A stretch of 64,000 nucleotides of DNA, taken from assembly GCA_045807125.1 (NCBI GenBank), contig JBJMHZ010000009.1, forward strand, positions 124,001-188,000, in the 5' to 3' direction. Position numbers and translations under genes: made by a program. The notes beneath the pieces are model-generated. The model did not search any database and was not told the origin of the DNA. It saw only the letters and a list, made by a program, of their open reading frames with translations. Shown here piece by piece: positions 32,236 to 39,755 of the stretch. The DNA comes from JBJMHZ01 sp045807125. GTDB lineage: Bacteria; Actinomycetota; Actinomycetes; JAWWOL01. How positions within the stretch are numbered: the first letter of the stretch is position 1; the number at the start of each line of letters is the position of its first letter.

Positions 32236-32245
32236 AGGTTACGGT
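32236..32245. promoter_or_regulatory. Overlapping divergent -10 boxes
   Basis: In AGGTTACGGT the leftward box TAACCT (32241-32236) and the rightward TACGGT (32240-32245) share two base pairs. They serve the Kelch lipoprotein gene (start 32229, six bases away) and the channel gene (start 32257, eleven bases away). Polymerase can probably use only one direction at a time. Confidence 0.45.
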
Positions 32246-32256
32246 TCACTGCCCCC

Positions 32257-32862
32257 ATGAGCAGCGCTCGGCTCGAGGCTTTCAGCGACGGCGTGCTGGC
32301 GATCGCGATCACCTTGCTCGTCCTCGACCTGCGACTGCCCGACGAGCCCGACCGCTCGCTCGGCGCGCTGCTGGCGCGGCAGTGGCCGTCGTACCTCGCC
32401 TACGTCGTGAGCTTCGTGGTGATCGGCATCATGTGGGTCAACCACCACGCGCTGTTCCGGCGGGTGGCGCAGGTGGACCGGCGGCTGCTCTTCCTCAACC
32501 TCGGGCTGCTGATGCTCATCGCCGCGCTGCCGTTCCCCACCTCCGTCGCCGCCGAGGGGCTGCGGCGCGGCGGGCACGACGCGAGCATCGCGATGTTCGC
32601 GTACAGCCTGACGCTGCTCCTGACGTCGGTCGCGTTCTCGGCGGTGTGGACGCACATCGTCCGTGCGCCCGGGATCCTGCGGGTGCCCTTCCCCGTCGCC
32701 GGGCAGCGAGCGGCGATCCGGCGGTTCGGGCTCGGGCTCGTCGTGTACGCGGCGCTGTGCGGCCTCGCGTTCGTCTCGCCGATCGCGACGCTCATCGGGC
32801 ACGGCGTGGTCGCCGCGTACTACGCCTTCGAGCAGCTGCCGGAGGCCGGGCCGGACGCCTGA
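32257..32862 (+). CDS. TMEM175/DUF1211-family potassium channel-like protein
   Basis: 201 residues with six membrane helices. The diagnostic first helix is EAFSDGVLAIAITLLVLDL (FSD motif), with WVNHHALFRRV after the third helix. Prokaryotic TMEM175 proteins form tetrameric potassium-selective channels with one such repeat per chain. ATG 32257. Not close enough to neighbours for an operon. Confidence 0.88.
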   Translation: MSSARLEAFSDGVLAIAITLLVLDLRLPDEPDRSLGALLARQWPSYLAYVVSFVVIGIMWVNHHALFRRVAQVDRRLLFLNLGLLMLIAALPFPTSVAAEGLRRGGHDASIAMFAYSLTLLLTSVAFSAVWTHIVRAPGILRVPFPVAGQRAAIRRFGLGLVVYAALCGLAFVSPIATLIGHGVVAAYYAFEQLPEAGPDA

Positions 32863-32866
32863 TCGC

Positions 32867-34759
32867 TCATCGATCGCCGGCCAGGCGGGATCGCGCGCCG
32901 GCCGCATGCACCGCCCGGCTCAGGGTCTCGATGTCGTACGCGCCGAGATGGCGGTGGCCGTTGACGAAGAACGTCGGCGTGCCGGCGACGCCGCTGAGGT
33001 CGGCGCCGTCGACGTCGGCGGCCACCCGCTCGGCCGTCTCATGCGCGCGGAGCTCCCGGGCGAACCGCTCGACGTCGAGGCCGAGCTGCCCGGCGTAGCG
33101 CATGAGGTGCTTCGGCTCGAGCTCGTCCTGGTGCGCGAGCAGCAGGTCGTGCATCTCCCAGAAGGCGCCCTGCTCGGCCGCGGCCTCCGACGCCTCGGCA
33201 GCGAGCTGCGCCCGCGGGTGCACGTCGGTGAGCGGCAGGTGGCGCCAGACGTAGCGCAGGTCGCCGAAGTCGGCCAGCAGCTCGCGCACCGTCGGCTCGG
33301 CCTGCCCGCAGTACGGGCACTCGAAGTCGCCGTACTCCACGAGCGTCACCGGCGCGCCCTCCGTCGGCCCGCGCACGTGGTCGCGCTCGGGGTCCACCGG
33401 ATCGGCGAGGTCGACGATGACGTCGGACGAGCCCAGCAGCGCGCGAACCCGCACCCGCTCGGGCAGGCGCGTGACCGACAGCAGCACCACCCAGGTGAGC
33501 AGGGCGGCGAGCAGGGCAGCGCTGAGGATGCCGAGCTTCGCCTCCTCCAGCTGCTCCCCGTCGAACGCCAGCGACGCGATCAGGAGCGACACGGTGAACC
33601 CGATGCCGGCCAGGGTCCCGCCCCCGGCCACCGCGGCCCAGCCGACCGGAGGGCGCAGCCGTCCCTGGGTGACCCGGGTGGTCAGCGCCGAGACGGCGAG
33701 GATGCCGGCCGGCTTGCCGAGCACGTAGCCGAGCAGGATGCCCAGCGTGATCGGCGACGCGTACGCGTGGGCGAGGAAGCCGGCGTCGATCGAGATGCCG
33801 GCGTTGGCGAGCGCGAACAGCGGCACGATGACGTAGCTCGTCCACGGGTGGTAGAGCTGCTGGAGCCGGTCGTTCGGCGAGACGGCGGCCTGCAGGCCGG
33901 CCGACGCCGACATCGCGAGCTCGGGCGTCGGCTGCTCGCGGAACCCGCGGAACAGGTCGGTCGCCCGCTCCAGCTCGGCCCGGCCGGCGGGCGCCGCGTA
34001 GGTGATCAGCCCGCAGGCGAGCCCCACCACCACCGGGTCGACGCCCGACCGGAGCAGCGCCACCCACGCCACCGCGGCGAGTGCGAAGGTCAGCAGCCCG
34101 TGCCGCAGCCGCACCACCGCGAGGATCGCCGCGAAGGCGGCGAGCGCCATGAGCAGCGGCCACCACGCGACGTCCGCCGCGTACGCGGTGGCGATGACGA
34201 CGAGCGCGACGATGTCGTCGATGACGACGACGGTCAGCATGAAGCCGCGCAGCCGGTCGGGGACGCGCGTGCCGACCAGTGCCAGCGTGCCGAGCGCGAA
34301 GGCGGTGTCGGTCGACATCGCCACTCCCCAGCCGCGCGCCGACGCGTCGCCGGCGTTGACCGCCAGGTAGATGGCGACCGCGGCCACCATGCCGCCCACG
34401 CCGGCCAGCAGCGGCAGCACCATGCGGGCGCGCTCCCTGAGCTCGCCGATGTCGAGCTCGCGGCGGGCCTCCAGCCCGACGACGAAGAAGAAGAACGTCA
34501 TCAGGCCGCTGTTGACCCACGCGCGCAGGTCCATGGCGACCGACCATCGGCCGAGCCGCAGCGAGAGCTCGGTCCCCCACGCGGTCGCGTACGAGGACGC
34601 GTCGACGTTGACCCAGACGAGCGCAAGCACGGTCGCCGCGAGCAGGACGCTGGCGCTGCCGGTCTCGGTGCCGAGGAAGCGGCGCAGCGGCGTCTCGGGC
34701 CGCGCCCATGCGGTGCGGCCCGCCGGCGGCGCGGGCGGCGGGGCCGACGTGGTGACCAT
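32867..34759 (-). CDS. nhaA: Na+/H+ antiporter NhaA fused to a DsbA-like thioredoxin domain
   Basis: 630 residues. Residues 30-410 are NhaA: MSTDTAFALGTLALVG and VVVIDDIVALVVIA with the transport Asp pair, and GKPAGILAV late in the membrane part. Residues 440-625 form a DsbA/Trx fold with FECPYCGQAEP (CxxC) and the cis-Pro loop GVAGTPTFFVNG. Such fusions occur in actinobacteria; the thioredoxin part would face the outside if the C-terminus is periplasmic. ATG 34759. It is the third gene of the csoR-permease unit, from which it is separated by a 10-bp tandem repeat. Confidence 0.88.
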   Translation of the reverse strand: MVTTSAPPPAPPAGRTAWARPETPLRRFLGTETGSASVLLAATVLALVWVNVDASSYATAWGTELSLRLGRWSVAMDLRAWVNSGLMTFFFFVVGLEARRELDIGELRERARMVLPLLAGVGGMVAAVAIYLAVNAGDASARGWGVAMSTDTAFALGTLALVGTRVPDRLRGFMLTVVVIDDIVALVVIATAYAADVAWWPLLMALAAFAAILAVVRLRHGLLTFALAAVAWVALLRSGVDPVVVGLACGLITYAAPAGRAELERATDLFRGFREQPTPELAMSASAGLQAAVSPNDRLQQLYHPWTSYVIVPLFALANAGISIDAGFLAHAYASPITLGILLGYVLGKPAGILAVSALTTRVTQGRLRPPVGWAAVAGGGTLAGIGFTVSLLIASLAFDGEQLEEAKLGILSAALLAALLTWVVLLSVTRLPERVRVRALLGSSDVIVDLADPVDPERDHVRGPTEGAPVTLVEYGDFECPYCGQAEPTVRELLADFGDLRYVWRHLPLTDVHPRAQLAAEASEAAAEQGAFWEMHDLLLAHQDELEPKHLMRYAGQLGLDVERFARELRAHETAERVAADVDGADLSGVAGTPTFFVNGHRHLGAYDIETLSRAVHAAGARSRLAGDR

Positions 34760-34770
34760 CTCGCTCCCGT

Positions 34771-34811
34771 CGCTCCGTCGCTGTCCGTCGCGGTCCGTCG
34801 CTGTCCGTCGC
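34771..34811. repeat. 10-bp tandem repeat, four copies
   Basis: Four units of c(g/t)(c/g)tccgtcg in a row (cgctccgtcg, ctgtccgtcg, cggtccgtcg, ctgtccgtcg) between the permease stop and the nhaA start. Same period and similar sequence as the patch at 38151-38220. Confidence 0.75.
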
Positions 34812-34821
34812 TTCGGATCGA

Positions 34822-36117
34822 CTAATGATGCACGGGCCGCCCGGTGGCCGCAGCGCGGCCGCTCTCCCGCTCCTCGAAGCGCTCCCGGCAGTGGTCGGAG
34901 CAGAAGTAGACCCGCTGCCCCTGCCGGTTGCTCACCGCACCAGGGTGGCTCATCTCGACCTGCATCCCGCACACCGGGTCCTTGGCGTACGAGCCGCCGC
35001 CGCCGAAGCGCTGCCGGCTGCGGTACAGCCAGTAGATGGCGGCGAGCCCGGCCAGCGCCACGAAGTCCAGGACGGTCGTGTAGTTCAGGCCCCAGACGTC
35101 GCGGCCCACCATCTGCGTACCGGCCGGCATGGGAGCTGGCGCGATGCGCACGGCCCCGAACAGCCACTCGGTGGCGAGGCCGGCCACCGACATCGTCGCC
35201 CAGAACGTCGCGAGCAGCTTCAGGGTCAGCCGGGTGCCGTAGTACTTGCGGTAGATCAGCAGCAGCGGCAGCGTGATCAGGTCGGCGAACACGAACGCGA
35301 TGACGCCGCCGAAGCTGATGCCGCCGGCCCACAGCGCGGCGGCGAGCGGGACGTTGCCGATCGAGCAGACGAAGCTGATGATCGCGAGGAACGGCCCGAG
35401 GACGACGTTCTCGAGGGTGGACCAGCTCCCGTGGCCGGTGACGAAGAGCGACCGCCAGAACGAGATCGGCACCGCAGCCTCGGCGAAGCCGGCCACGACG
35501 AAGCCGACGAGCAGCTCCTTGCGCACCATGGTGAGGTCGCTGACCGTGTAGCCGGCGGCGTCCGACCAGCCGGCCATCGAGCGGATCCGCTGCCGCCACG
35601 GCACGGATGCGTCGGTGACGTCGGCCTCGCCGTGGTGCTCGTGACCGGTCCCGAGCCCGGCCCCCGCGGTCAGCGCCGTGCGTGCGGCCGCGACCTCGCG
35701 GGGGCGGACGACCCGCGGCAGCACGAGCCGCAGCAGCGCGACCATCAGCACGCCACCGACGGCCTCGGCGACGGCGAACTGCCACCCGAGCAGCAGCCAG
35801 AGCACGATGCCGAGCTCGACGACCAGGTTGGTGGACGCGAACATGAACGCCTGCGCCGCGGTGAAGTCAGCGCCCCGGCTGAACAGCGTCTTGGCCAGCG
35901 CGCTCGCCGCGTACGAGCACGACGACGACACGCTGCCGAAGAAGCCGGCCTTGACGATGGTGCGCGGCCGGTCGTCGCCGAGCGCGCGCTGCATCTGCGC
36001 GCGCGACACGAACGCCTGCACGACGCCGGACAGCGCGAAGCCGAGCACCAGCGCCCAGAGGGTCTCCCACAGCATCCACCAGCCGTCGGCGAGGCTGCGG
36101 ACGATCGTGTCCAGCAC
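34822..36117 (-). CDS. Permease (DUF318/ArsP-like) with C-terminal YHS metal-binding domain
   Basis: 431 residues. About eight helices with the two half-site motifs SSSCSYAASALAKTLFSRGA and CSIGNVPLAAALWAGGISFG, typical of the DUF318/ArsP permease family of metal or organoarsenical exporters. The C-terminal residues 385-420 are a YHS domain (DPVCGMQVEMSHPG, then YFCSDHCRERF), a putative heavy-metal site. Its ATG at 36117 is 30 bp after csoR, and csoR likely controls it. Copper export is the best guess from context, not proven by sequence. Confidence 0.8.
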   Translation of the reverse strand: MLDTIVRSLADGWWMLWETLWALVLGFALSGVVQAFVSRAQMQRALGDDRPRTIVKAGFFGSVSSSCSYAASALAKTLFSRGADFTAAQAFMFASTNLVVELGIVLWLLLGWQFAVAEAVGGVLMVALLRLVLPRVVRPREVAAARTALTAGAGLGTGHEHHGEADVTDASVPWRQRIRSMAGWSDAAGYTVSDLTMVRKELLVGFVVAGFAEAAVPISFWRSLFVTGHGSWSTLENVVLGPFLAIISFVCSIGNVPLAAALWAGGISFGGVIAFVFADLITLPLLLIYRKYYGTRLTLKLLATFWATMSVAGLATEWLFGAVRIAPAPMPAGTQMVGRDVWGLNYTTVLDFVALAGLAAIYWLYRSRQRFGGGGSYAKDPVCGMQVEMSHPGAVSNRQGQRVYFCSDHCRERFEERESGRAAATGRPVHH

Positions 36118-36147
36118 GGTCCTACCTGGCTTCCGCGTACGGGCGGG

Positions 36148-36432
36148 TCATGACTTGACGAGGCGCTCGACCGCGGCGGCGGCCTCGCGCACCTTCTCCT
36201 GCGCCTCGGGGCCGCCGGTCTCGATGGCGTGCGTCACGCAGTGCCCGAGGTGGTCCTGGAGCAGCTCGATCGCGACGGCTTGGAGCGCCCTCGTGGTCGC
36301 CGAGATCTGGGTCAGGACGTCGATGCAGTACGCGTCCGCGTCGACCATCCGCTGGAGGCCGCGCACCTGCCCCTCGATGCGCCGCAGCCGCTTCTGCACG
36401 GCGTCCCTGTGATCGCTGTAGCCTCTGTCCAC
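36148..36432 (-). CDS. csoR: Copper-sensing repressor CsoR
   Basis: 94 residues of the CsoR/RcnR four-helix family with the Cu(I) ligand set Cys-His-Cys: ADAYCIDVL (Cys36) and LQDHLGHCVTH (His61, Cys65). It releases DNA when Cu(I) binds. The GTG at 36432 lies seven bases after TAATCT, a leaderless start. It is first in a unit with the permease-YHS and NhaA-DsbA genes, and its operator lies within its own promoter. Confidence 0.92.
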   Translation of the reverse strand: MDRGYSDHRDAVQKRLRRIEGQVRGLQRMVDADAYCIDVLTQISATTRALQAVAIELLQDHLGHCVTHAIETGGPEAQEKVREAAAAVERLVKS

Positions 36433-36439
36433 TCCAGCG

Positions 36440-36468
36440 AGATTACCCCGGGAGGGTATGCATGGCAA
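36440..36468 (-). promoter_or_regulatory. csoR promoter with CsoR operator in the spacer
   Basis: Read leftwards: -35 TTGCCA (36468-36463), a 17-base spacer, -10 TAATCT (36445-36440), then seven bases to the GTG. The partial palindrome TACCC-CGGGA-GGGTA (36444-36458) lies mainly in the spacer and resembles known CsoR boxes. Autoregulated copper switch. Confidence 0.75.
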
Positions 36469-36479
36469 CCCGGCAGGGG

Positions 36480-37184
36480 TCACTCCTCGACGGCTCCGCC
36501 GATCGCGCGCAGGTGGTCGCGGAAGCTCAGCGTGGGATCGCCGCGGCGCTGCTCGAGGTAGGCGCCGAAGCGCAGCTGGTCGCGCAGCGGCTCCCCGCCC
36601 CGGATGCGCGCGGCCTGCCGCCGCTCGGTGTCGCGGATGCCCTCGGCGAGCGCGACGACCTCCTCGGCCCTGGCCAGGGGCACCAGCAGGACGCCGTCGT
36701 CGTCGCCGAGGACGAGGTCGTCGCGGGTGACCTCGTGCTCGCCCAGCCGGGCGGCGCGGAGCGCGCCTGGCGCACGGTCGTCCAGCCGCAGCGGGCCCGT
36801 CGGGGTCGCGCCGAGGCTCTGCAGCGGCAGCCCGATCGCCACGATGTCGGCGGTGTCGCGGTGCAGGCCCCAGACGACGACGCCGGCCAGCCCAGCGCCC
36901 GCGGCCTCCAGCACCACGAGGTCGCCGACGCACGCCTCGTCGAGCCGGCCGCCGTTGTCGACCACCAGCACGTCGCCGGGGGCGCCTCCCTCGATCGCCT
37001 CGAGGAAGACGTCGACGCTGCCGGCGTGCCGGGCCGGCAGCGCGCGCCCCGCCAGCCAGCTGCCCGGCACGACGGGGCGCACGGCCGCGGGAGCGCAGCG
37101 CACCGGGACGCGCGCGCGGATGCACGCGTCGGCCACGTGCGCCGTCGTCAGCGCCTGGAACCGCCGTACCGCGTCCCGCTCCAT
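36480..37184 (-). CDS. RraA-like family protein
   Basis: 234 residues of the RraA/HMG-aldolase fold. Markers: AHVADACIRARVPVRCAP near the start, GGAPGDVLVVDNGGRLDEAC, the Arg/Asp block VGDLVVLEAAGAGLAGVVVWG and RDDLVLGDDDGVLLVP. Members are either aldolases of 4-hydroxy-4-methyl-2-oxoglutarate type or RNase E regulators. The GDxDG-type metal loop supports the aldolase-like group. ATG at 37184; it sits alone between csoR and DUF4389. Confidence 0.78.
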   Translation of the reverse strand: MERDAVRRFQALTTAHVADACIRARVPVRCAPAAVRPVVPGSWLAGRALPARHAGSVDVFLEAIEGGAPGDVLVVDNGGRLDEACVGDLVVLEAAGAGLAGVVVWGLHRDTADIVAIGLPLQSLGATPTGPLRLDDRAPGALRAARLGEHEVTRDDLVLGDDDGVLLVPLARAEEVVALAEGIRDTERRQAARIRGGEPLRDQLRFGAYLEQRRGDPTLSFRDHLRAIGGAVEE

Positions 37185-37322
37185 GTGCCGGTCCCCTCCC
37201 GCTCCTGGTCGCCTCCTTCGACACTCAACCAGGCGGGCTCGCGACGCGCGCGGCGGGCACGGGCGCGCAGGATCAGCGCGGCTCGCGGTGCGCCGCGAGG
37301 AGCGCGCCGGGGTCGTCGACGC

Positions 37323-38039
37323 TCACGAAGGGCCGGCGGCGCCGCTCTCCGCCGCGCCGCCCTCCGGCGGGGCGGTGCTCGGCAGCGTCATCGTCCCCGG
37401 AGGCTCCTGGCCACCCATGTCGAGGCGGAACGGCGGGTACTCGTCGGTCATCAGCCCGGCGTACGCGGCGACGCGCAGCGCCCACCGGTTCATGCCGAGC
37501 ACGAAGTCGTACACCGTCTGCGGGTACCGGCCGGTGAACGCGAGCATGACGGCGGCGATGAGCACGAGCAGGCCGATGAGCCCCGGTCCGTAGTGCCGGT
37601 CGAACATCAGGCCGCCGCCCACGAACAGCCCGACGATCAGGTAGTGCGGGATCGCGAGCAGCCACCACTTGACCAGGACGAGCCCGCGGGACAGCTGGGC
37701 CGGGTAGGGAATCTCCAGCCGGGCCGGGTAATCGGGCACGTCCTTGAGCGTGAACGGCGGATAGTGGTCGGTCGCGAGCGCGCCGTAGGTGTAGTACTGC
37801 ACGCGCCACGTCCAGCGCAGGATCCCGACGTTGAGCTCGAAGATGCCGCGCGGGTAGCTGCCGGTGATCAGGATCGCGAAGAAGGCCACGATGCTCAGCA
37901 CCATGAAGGCGACCCAGAGCAGGGCCAGGATCAGGTAGTGGGGAATGGCCAGCACCCATTTGACGAGCCAGAGCCAGCGGGACAGGTGCCGGTCCAGCGT
38001 CGCATCGACGCGCACCGGATAGGGGGCATAGGTGGCCAT
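37323..38039 (-). CDS. DUF4389 membrane protein with two homologous halves
   Basis: 238 residues. Two related halves, each with the block LWLVKWVLAIPHYLILALLW / LVLVKWWLLAIPHYLIVGLF, two further helices and a YPR/YPQ turn (TGSYPRGIFELNVGILRW, TGRYPQTVYDFVLGMNRW). This is the DUF4389 pattern of actinobacterial membrane proteins. Function unknown. ATG 38039 gives MATYAPYPVRVDATLDR; ATG 38048 is an alternative with a too-close AGAGGA. Confidence 0.8.
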   Translation of the reverse strand: MATYAPYPVRVDATLDRHLSRWLWLVKWVLAIPHYLILALLWVAFMVLSIVAFFAILITGSYPRGIFELNVGILRWTWRVQYYTYGALATDHYPPFTLKDVPDYPARLEIPYPAQLSRGLVLVKWWLLAIPHYLIVGLFVGGGLMFDRHYGPGLIGLLVLIAAVMLAFTGRYPQTVYDFVLGMNRWALRVAAYAGLMTDEYPPFRLDMGGQEPPGTMTLPSTAPPEGGAAESGAAGPS

Positions 38040-38150
38040 CTCGACCATTCCTCTCACGGCTGAGAGCGCCGGCGACGCGGTCACGTCCCGGCAGTCCAGC
38101 CTCCTCCCGTCCGGTGACCGGCGGTAGGGTCCAAAGGCCCCCAACGCGAC

Positions 38151-38220
38151 GGTGCCTATCCGTGCCTATCCGTGCCTATCCGTGCCTATCCGTGCTTCTC
38201 CGTGCTTCTCCGTCGCTACC
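38151..38220. repeat. 10-bp tandem repeat, seven copies
   Basis: Seven 10-base units: one cggtgcctat, three ccgtgcctat, two ccgtgcttct and one ccgtcgctac, running up to the stop of the SDR gene. It is not a CRISPR (no spacers). Variable-number repeats of this kind mutate by slippage. Confidence 0.85.
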
Positions 38221-39034
38221 CCTGCGCCTCGACCGACAGCGCCGCCCACTCCCGCCACGTCGCGAGCCGCCGCTCGTAGTCCTCCGTCGCTATCCGCAGC
38301 GGCGCGTCGCCGAACAGGACCCGCAGCGGCGGGTCGTCCGCGTCCACCAGCTTCAGGACGGCGCGGGCCGACGCGGTCGGGTCGCCCGGCCTGCTGACGC
38401 GGCTGGCCCGCTGCTCGGCCGCCTTGCGGCGGACCCCGTCGTACGCCGGCAGCGGCGTGGCGTGCCGCGCCGACGAGCCGCCCCAGTCGGTGGCGAACCC
38501 GCCCGGCTCGATGAGCGTGACGCGGATGCCGAAGTCCTCGACCTCCTGCGCCAGCGCCTGGCTGAAGCCCTCGAGCGCCCACTTCGACGCGTGGTAGGCG
38601 CCGATGTTGGGGAACGCGGAGATGCCGCCGATCGAGGAGACCTGCAGGAGGTGGCCACCGCCCTGCGCCCGCAGGTACGGCAGGACGGCCTGGGTCACCC
38701 ACAGCGCGCCCAGCACGTTGGTCTCGATCTGCTCGCGGATCTCGGCCTCGGAGAGCTCCTCGATCATCCCGAACTGGCCGTAGCCGGCGTTGTTGACGAC
38801 GACGTCGATCCGCTCGAAGCGCTCGAACGCGCGCGCGACCACGTCGAGGACGGCCGGCCGGTCGGTCACGTCGAGGGCGAGCGCGAGGACGCGGTCGCCG
38901 TACCGCTCCTCGAGGTCCTTCAGCGAGTCGACGTTGCGGGCGGTGGCGACGACGCGGTCGCCGCGGTCGAGCGCGGCGGTCGCCCACTCGCGGCCGAAGC
39001 CGCGGGACGTGCCGGTGATGAACCAGGTCCTCAT
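38216..39034 (-). CDS. Short-chain dehydrogenase/reductase
   Basis: 272 residues, classical SDR. NAD(P)-binding TGTSRGFGR, VVNNAGYGQFG, catalytic Ser in LLQVSSIGGISAF, and YHASKWALEGFSQAL (Tyr-x3-Lys). The C-terminal part carries the Baeyer-type EDYERR tail common in retinol/3-oxoacyl reductase-like members. It is divergent from a TetR gene with operator-like palindromes between them. Substrate unknown. Confidence 0.88.
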   Translation of the reverse strand: MRTWFITGTSRGFGREWATAALDRGDRVVATARNVDSLKDLEERYGDRVLALALDVTDRPAVLDVVARAFERFERIDVVVNNAGYGQFGMIEELSEAEIREQIETNVLGALWVTQAVLPYLRAQGGGHLLQVSSIGGISAFPNIGAYHASKWALEGFSQALAQEVEDFGIRVTLIEPGGFATDWGGSSARHATPLPAYDGVRRKAAEQRASRVSRPGDPTASARAVLKLVDADDPPLRVLFGDAPLRIATEDYERRLATWREWAALSVEAQG

Positions 39035-39113
39035 GGGGCGTCCTCGGGAAGTCGGAGGCTGGACGTCGCATTGGTGAAGGTGCGCCGGGGCTCCCGTCCG
39101 GCCTAGGATCAAG

Positions 39114-39127
39114 CGGAGGAACCTCCG
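39114..39127. promoter_or_regulatory. Palindrome between SDR and TetR genes
   Basis: CGGAGG-AA-CCTCCG, a perfect inverted repeat in the 139-bp divergent gap. It is a candidate operator for the TetR protein encoded at 39174. Confidence 0.6.
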
Positions 39128-39147
39128 GTTGTCCCCATGGCCGGGGG

Positions 39148-39169
39148 CTCCTCCGGTTTATCAGAGGAG
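39148..39169 (+). promoter_or_regulatory. Hairpin including the TetR gene RBS
   Basis: CTCCTC (39148-39153) pairs with GAGGAG (39164-39169), which is the Shine-Dalgarno sequence of the GTG at 39174. It could mask the ribosome site in the mRNA or be a second operator copy (cctccggtt is shared with the palindrome at 39122). Confidence 0.45.
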
Positions 39170-39173
39170 GATC

Positions 39174-39755
39174 GTGACCGCCGACCGGCCCCTGCGCGCC
39201 GACGCGCAGCGCAACCGCGACAAGCTGCTCCTCGCGGCCACCGAGGCGTTCGCCCAGGAGGGCGCGGCGGTAGCGCTCGAGGCGGTGGCCGCCAGGGCTG
39301 GCGTGGGGATCGGGACGCTCTACCGGCACTTCCCCAACCGCGAGGCGCTGATCGTCGAGGCCTGCCGGCACGAGGTCGAGTCGCTCTGCTCCCGCGCCGC
39401 GACCCTGCTCGCGGCGCTGCCCCCCGACCAGGCGCTGCAGGAGTGGATGGAGCGCTTCGCGCAGTACGTCGCCACCAAGCGCGGCATGGGCGACGCCCTG
39501 CGCAGCACGGTCGCGGGGTCACCGCTTCTCGGCGAGACTCGCGGCCGGATCGTCGACGCCCTGCGCCTGCTCATGGCGGCCGGCGCTGCCGACGGGTCGC
39601 TGCGCGACGACGTGGCCCCCGAGGACGTCATGCGCGCGATGGGCACGGTCTGGCACCTGCCGACGGGCCCGTGCCGGCAGGACGACGTGCGCCGGCTGCT
39701 CGGCCTGCTGCTGGACGGCCTCCGCTACGGCGCGCGGGGGCAGGTGACGCCATGA
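39174..39755 (+). CDS. TetR-family regulator
   Basis: 193 residues. HTH: RNRDKLLLAATEAFAQEGAA, then VAARAGVGIGTLYRHFPNRE. The C-terminal SBP/TetR_C-like domain ends RQDDVRRLLGLLLDGLRYGA. GTG 39174 with AGAGGAGG four bases upstream. ATGA overlap with the PAP2 gene couples them. It probably controls the divergent SDR gene and its own operon through the palindrome at 39114. Confidence 0.85.
   Translation: MTADRPLRADAQRNRDKLLLAATEAFAQEGAAVALEAVAARAGVGIGTLYRHFPNREALIVEACRHEVESLCSRAATLLAALPPDQALQEWMERFAQYVATKRGMGDALRSTVAGSPLLGETRGRIVDALRLLMAAGAADGSLRDDVAPEDVMRAMGTVWHLPTGPCRQDDVRRLLGLLLDGLRYGARGQVTP

Noticed and set aside
38151..38220. CRISPR array
   Set aside because: Units are only 10 bp and directly abut, with no spacers.
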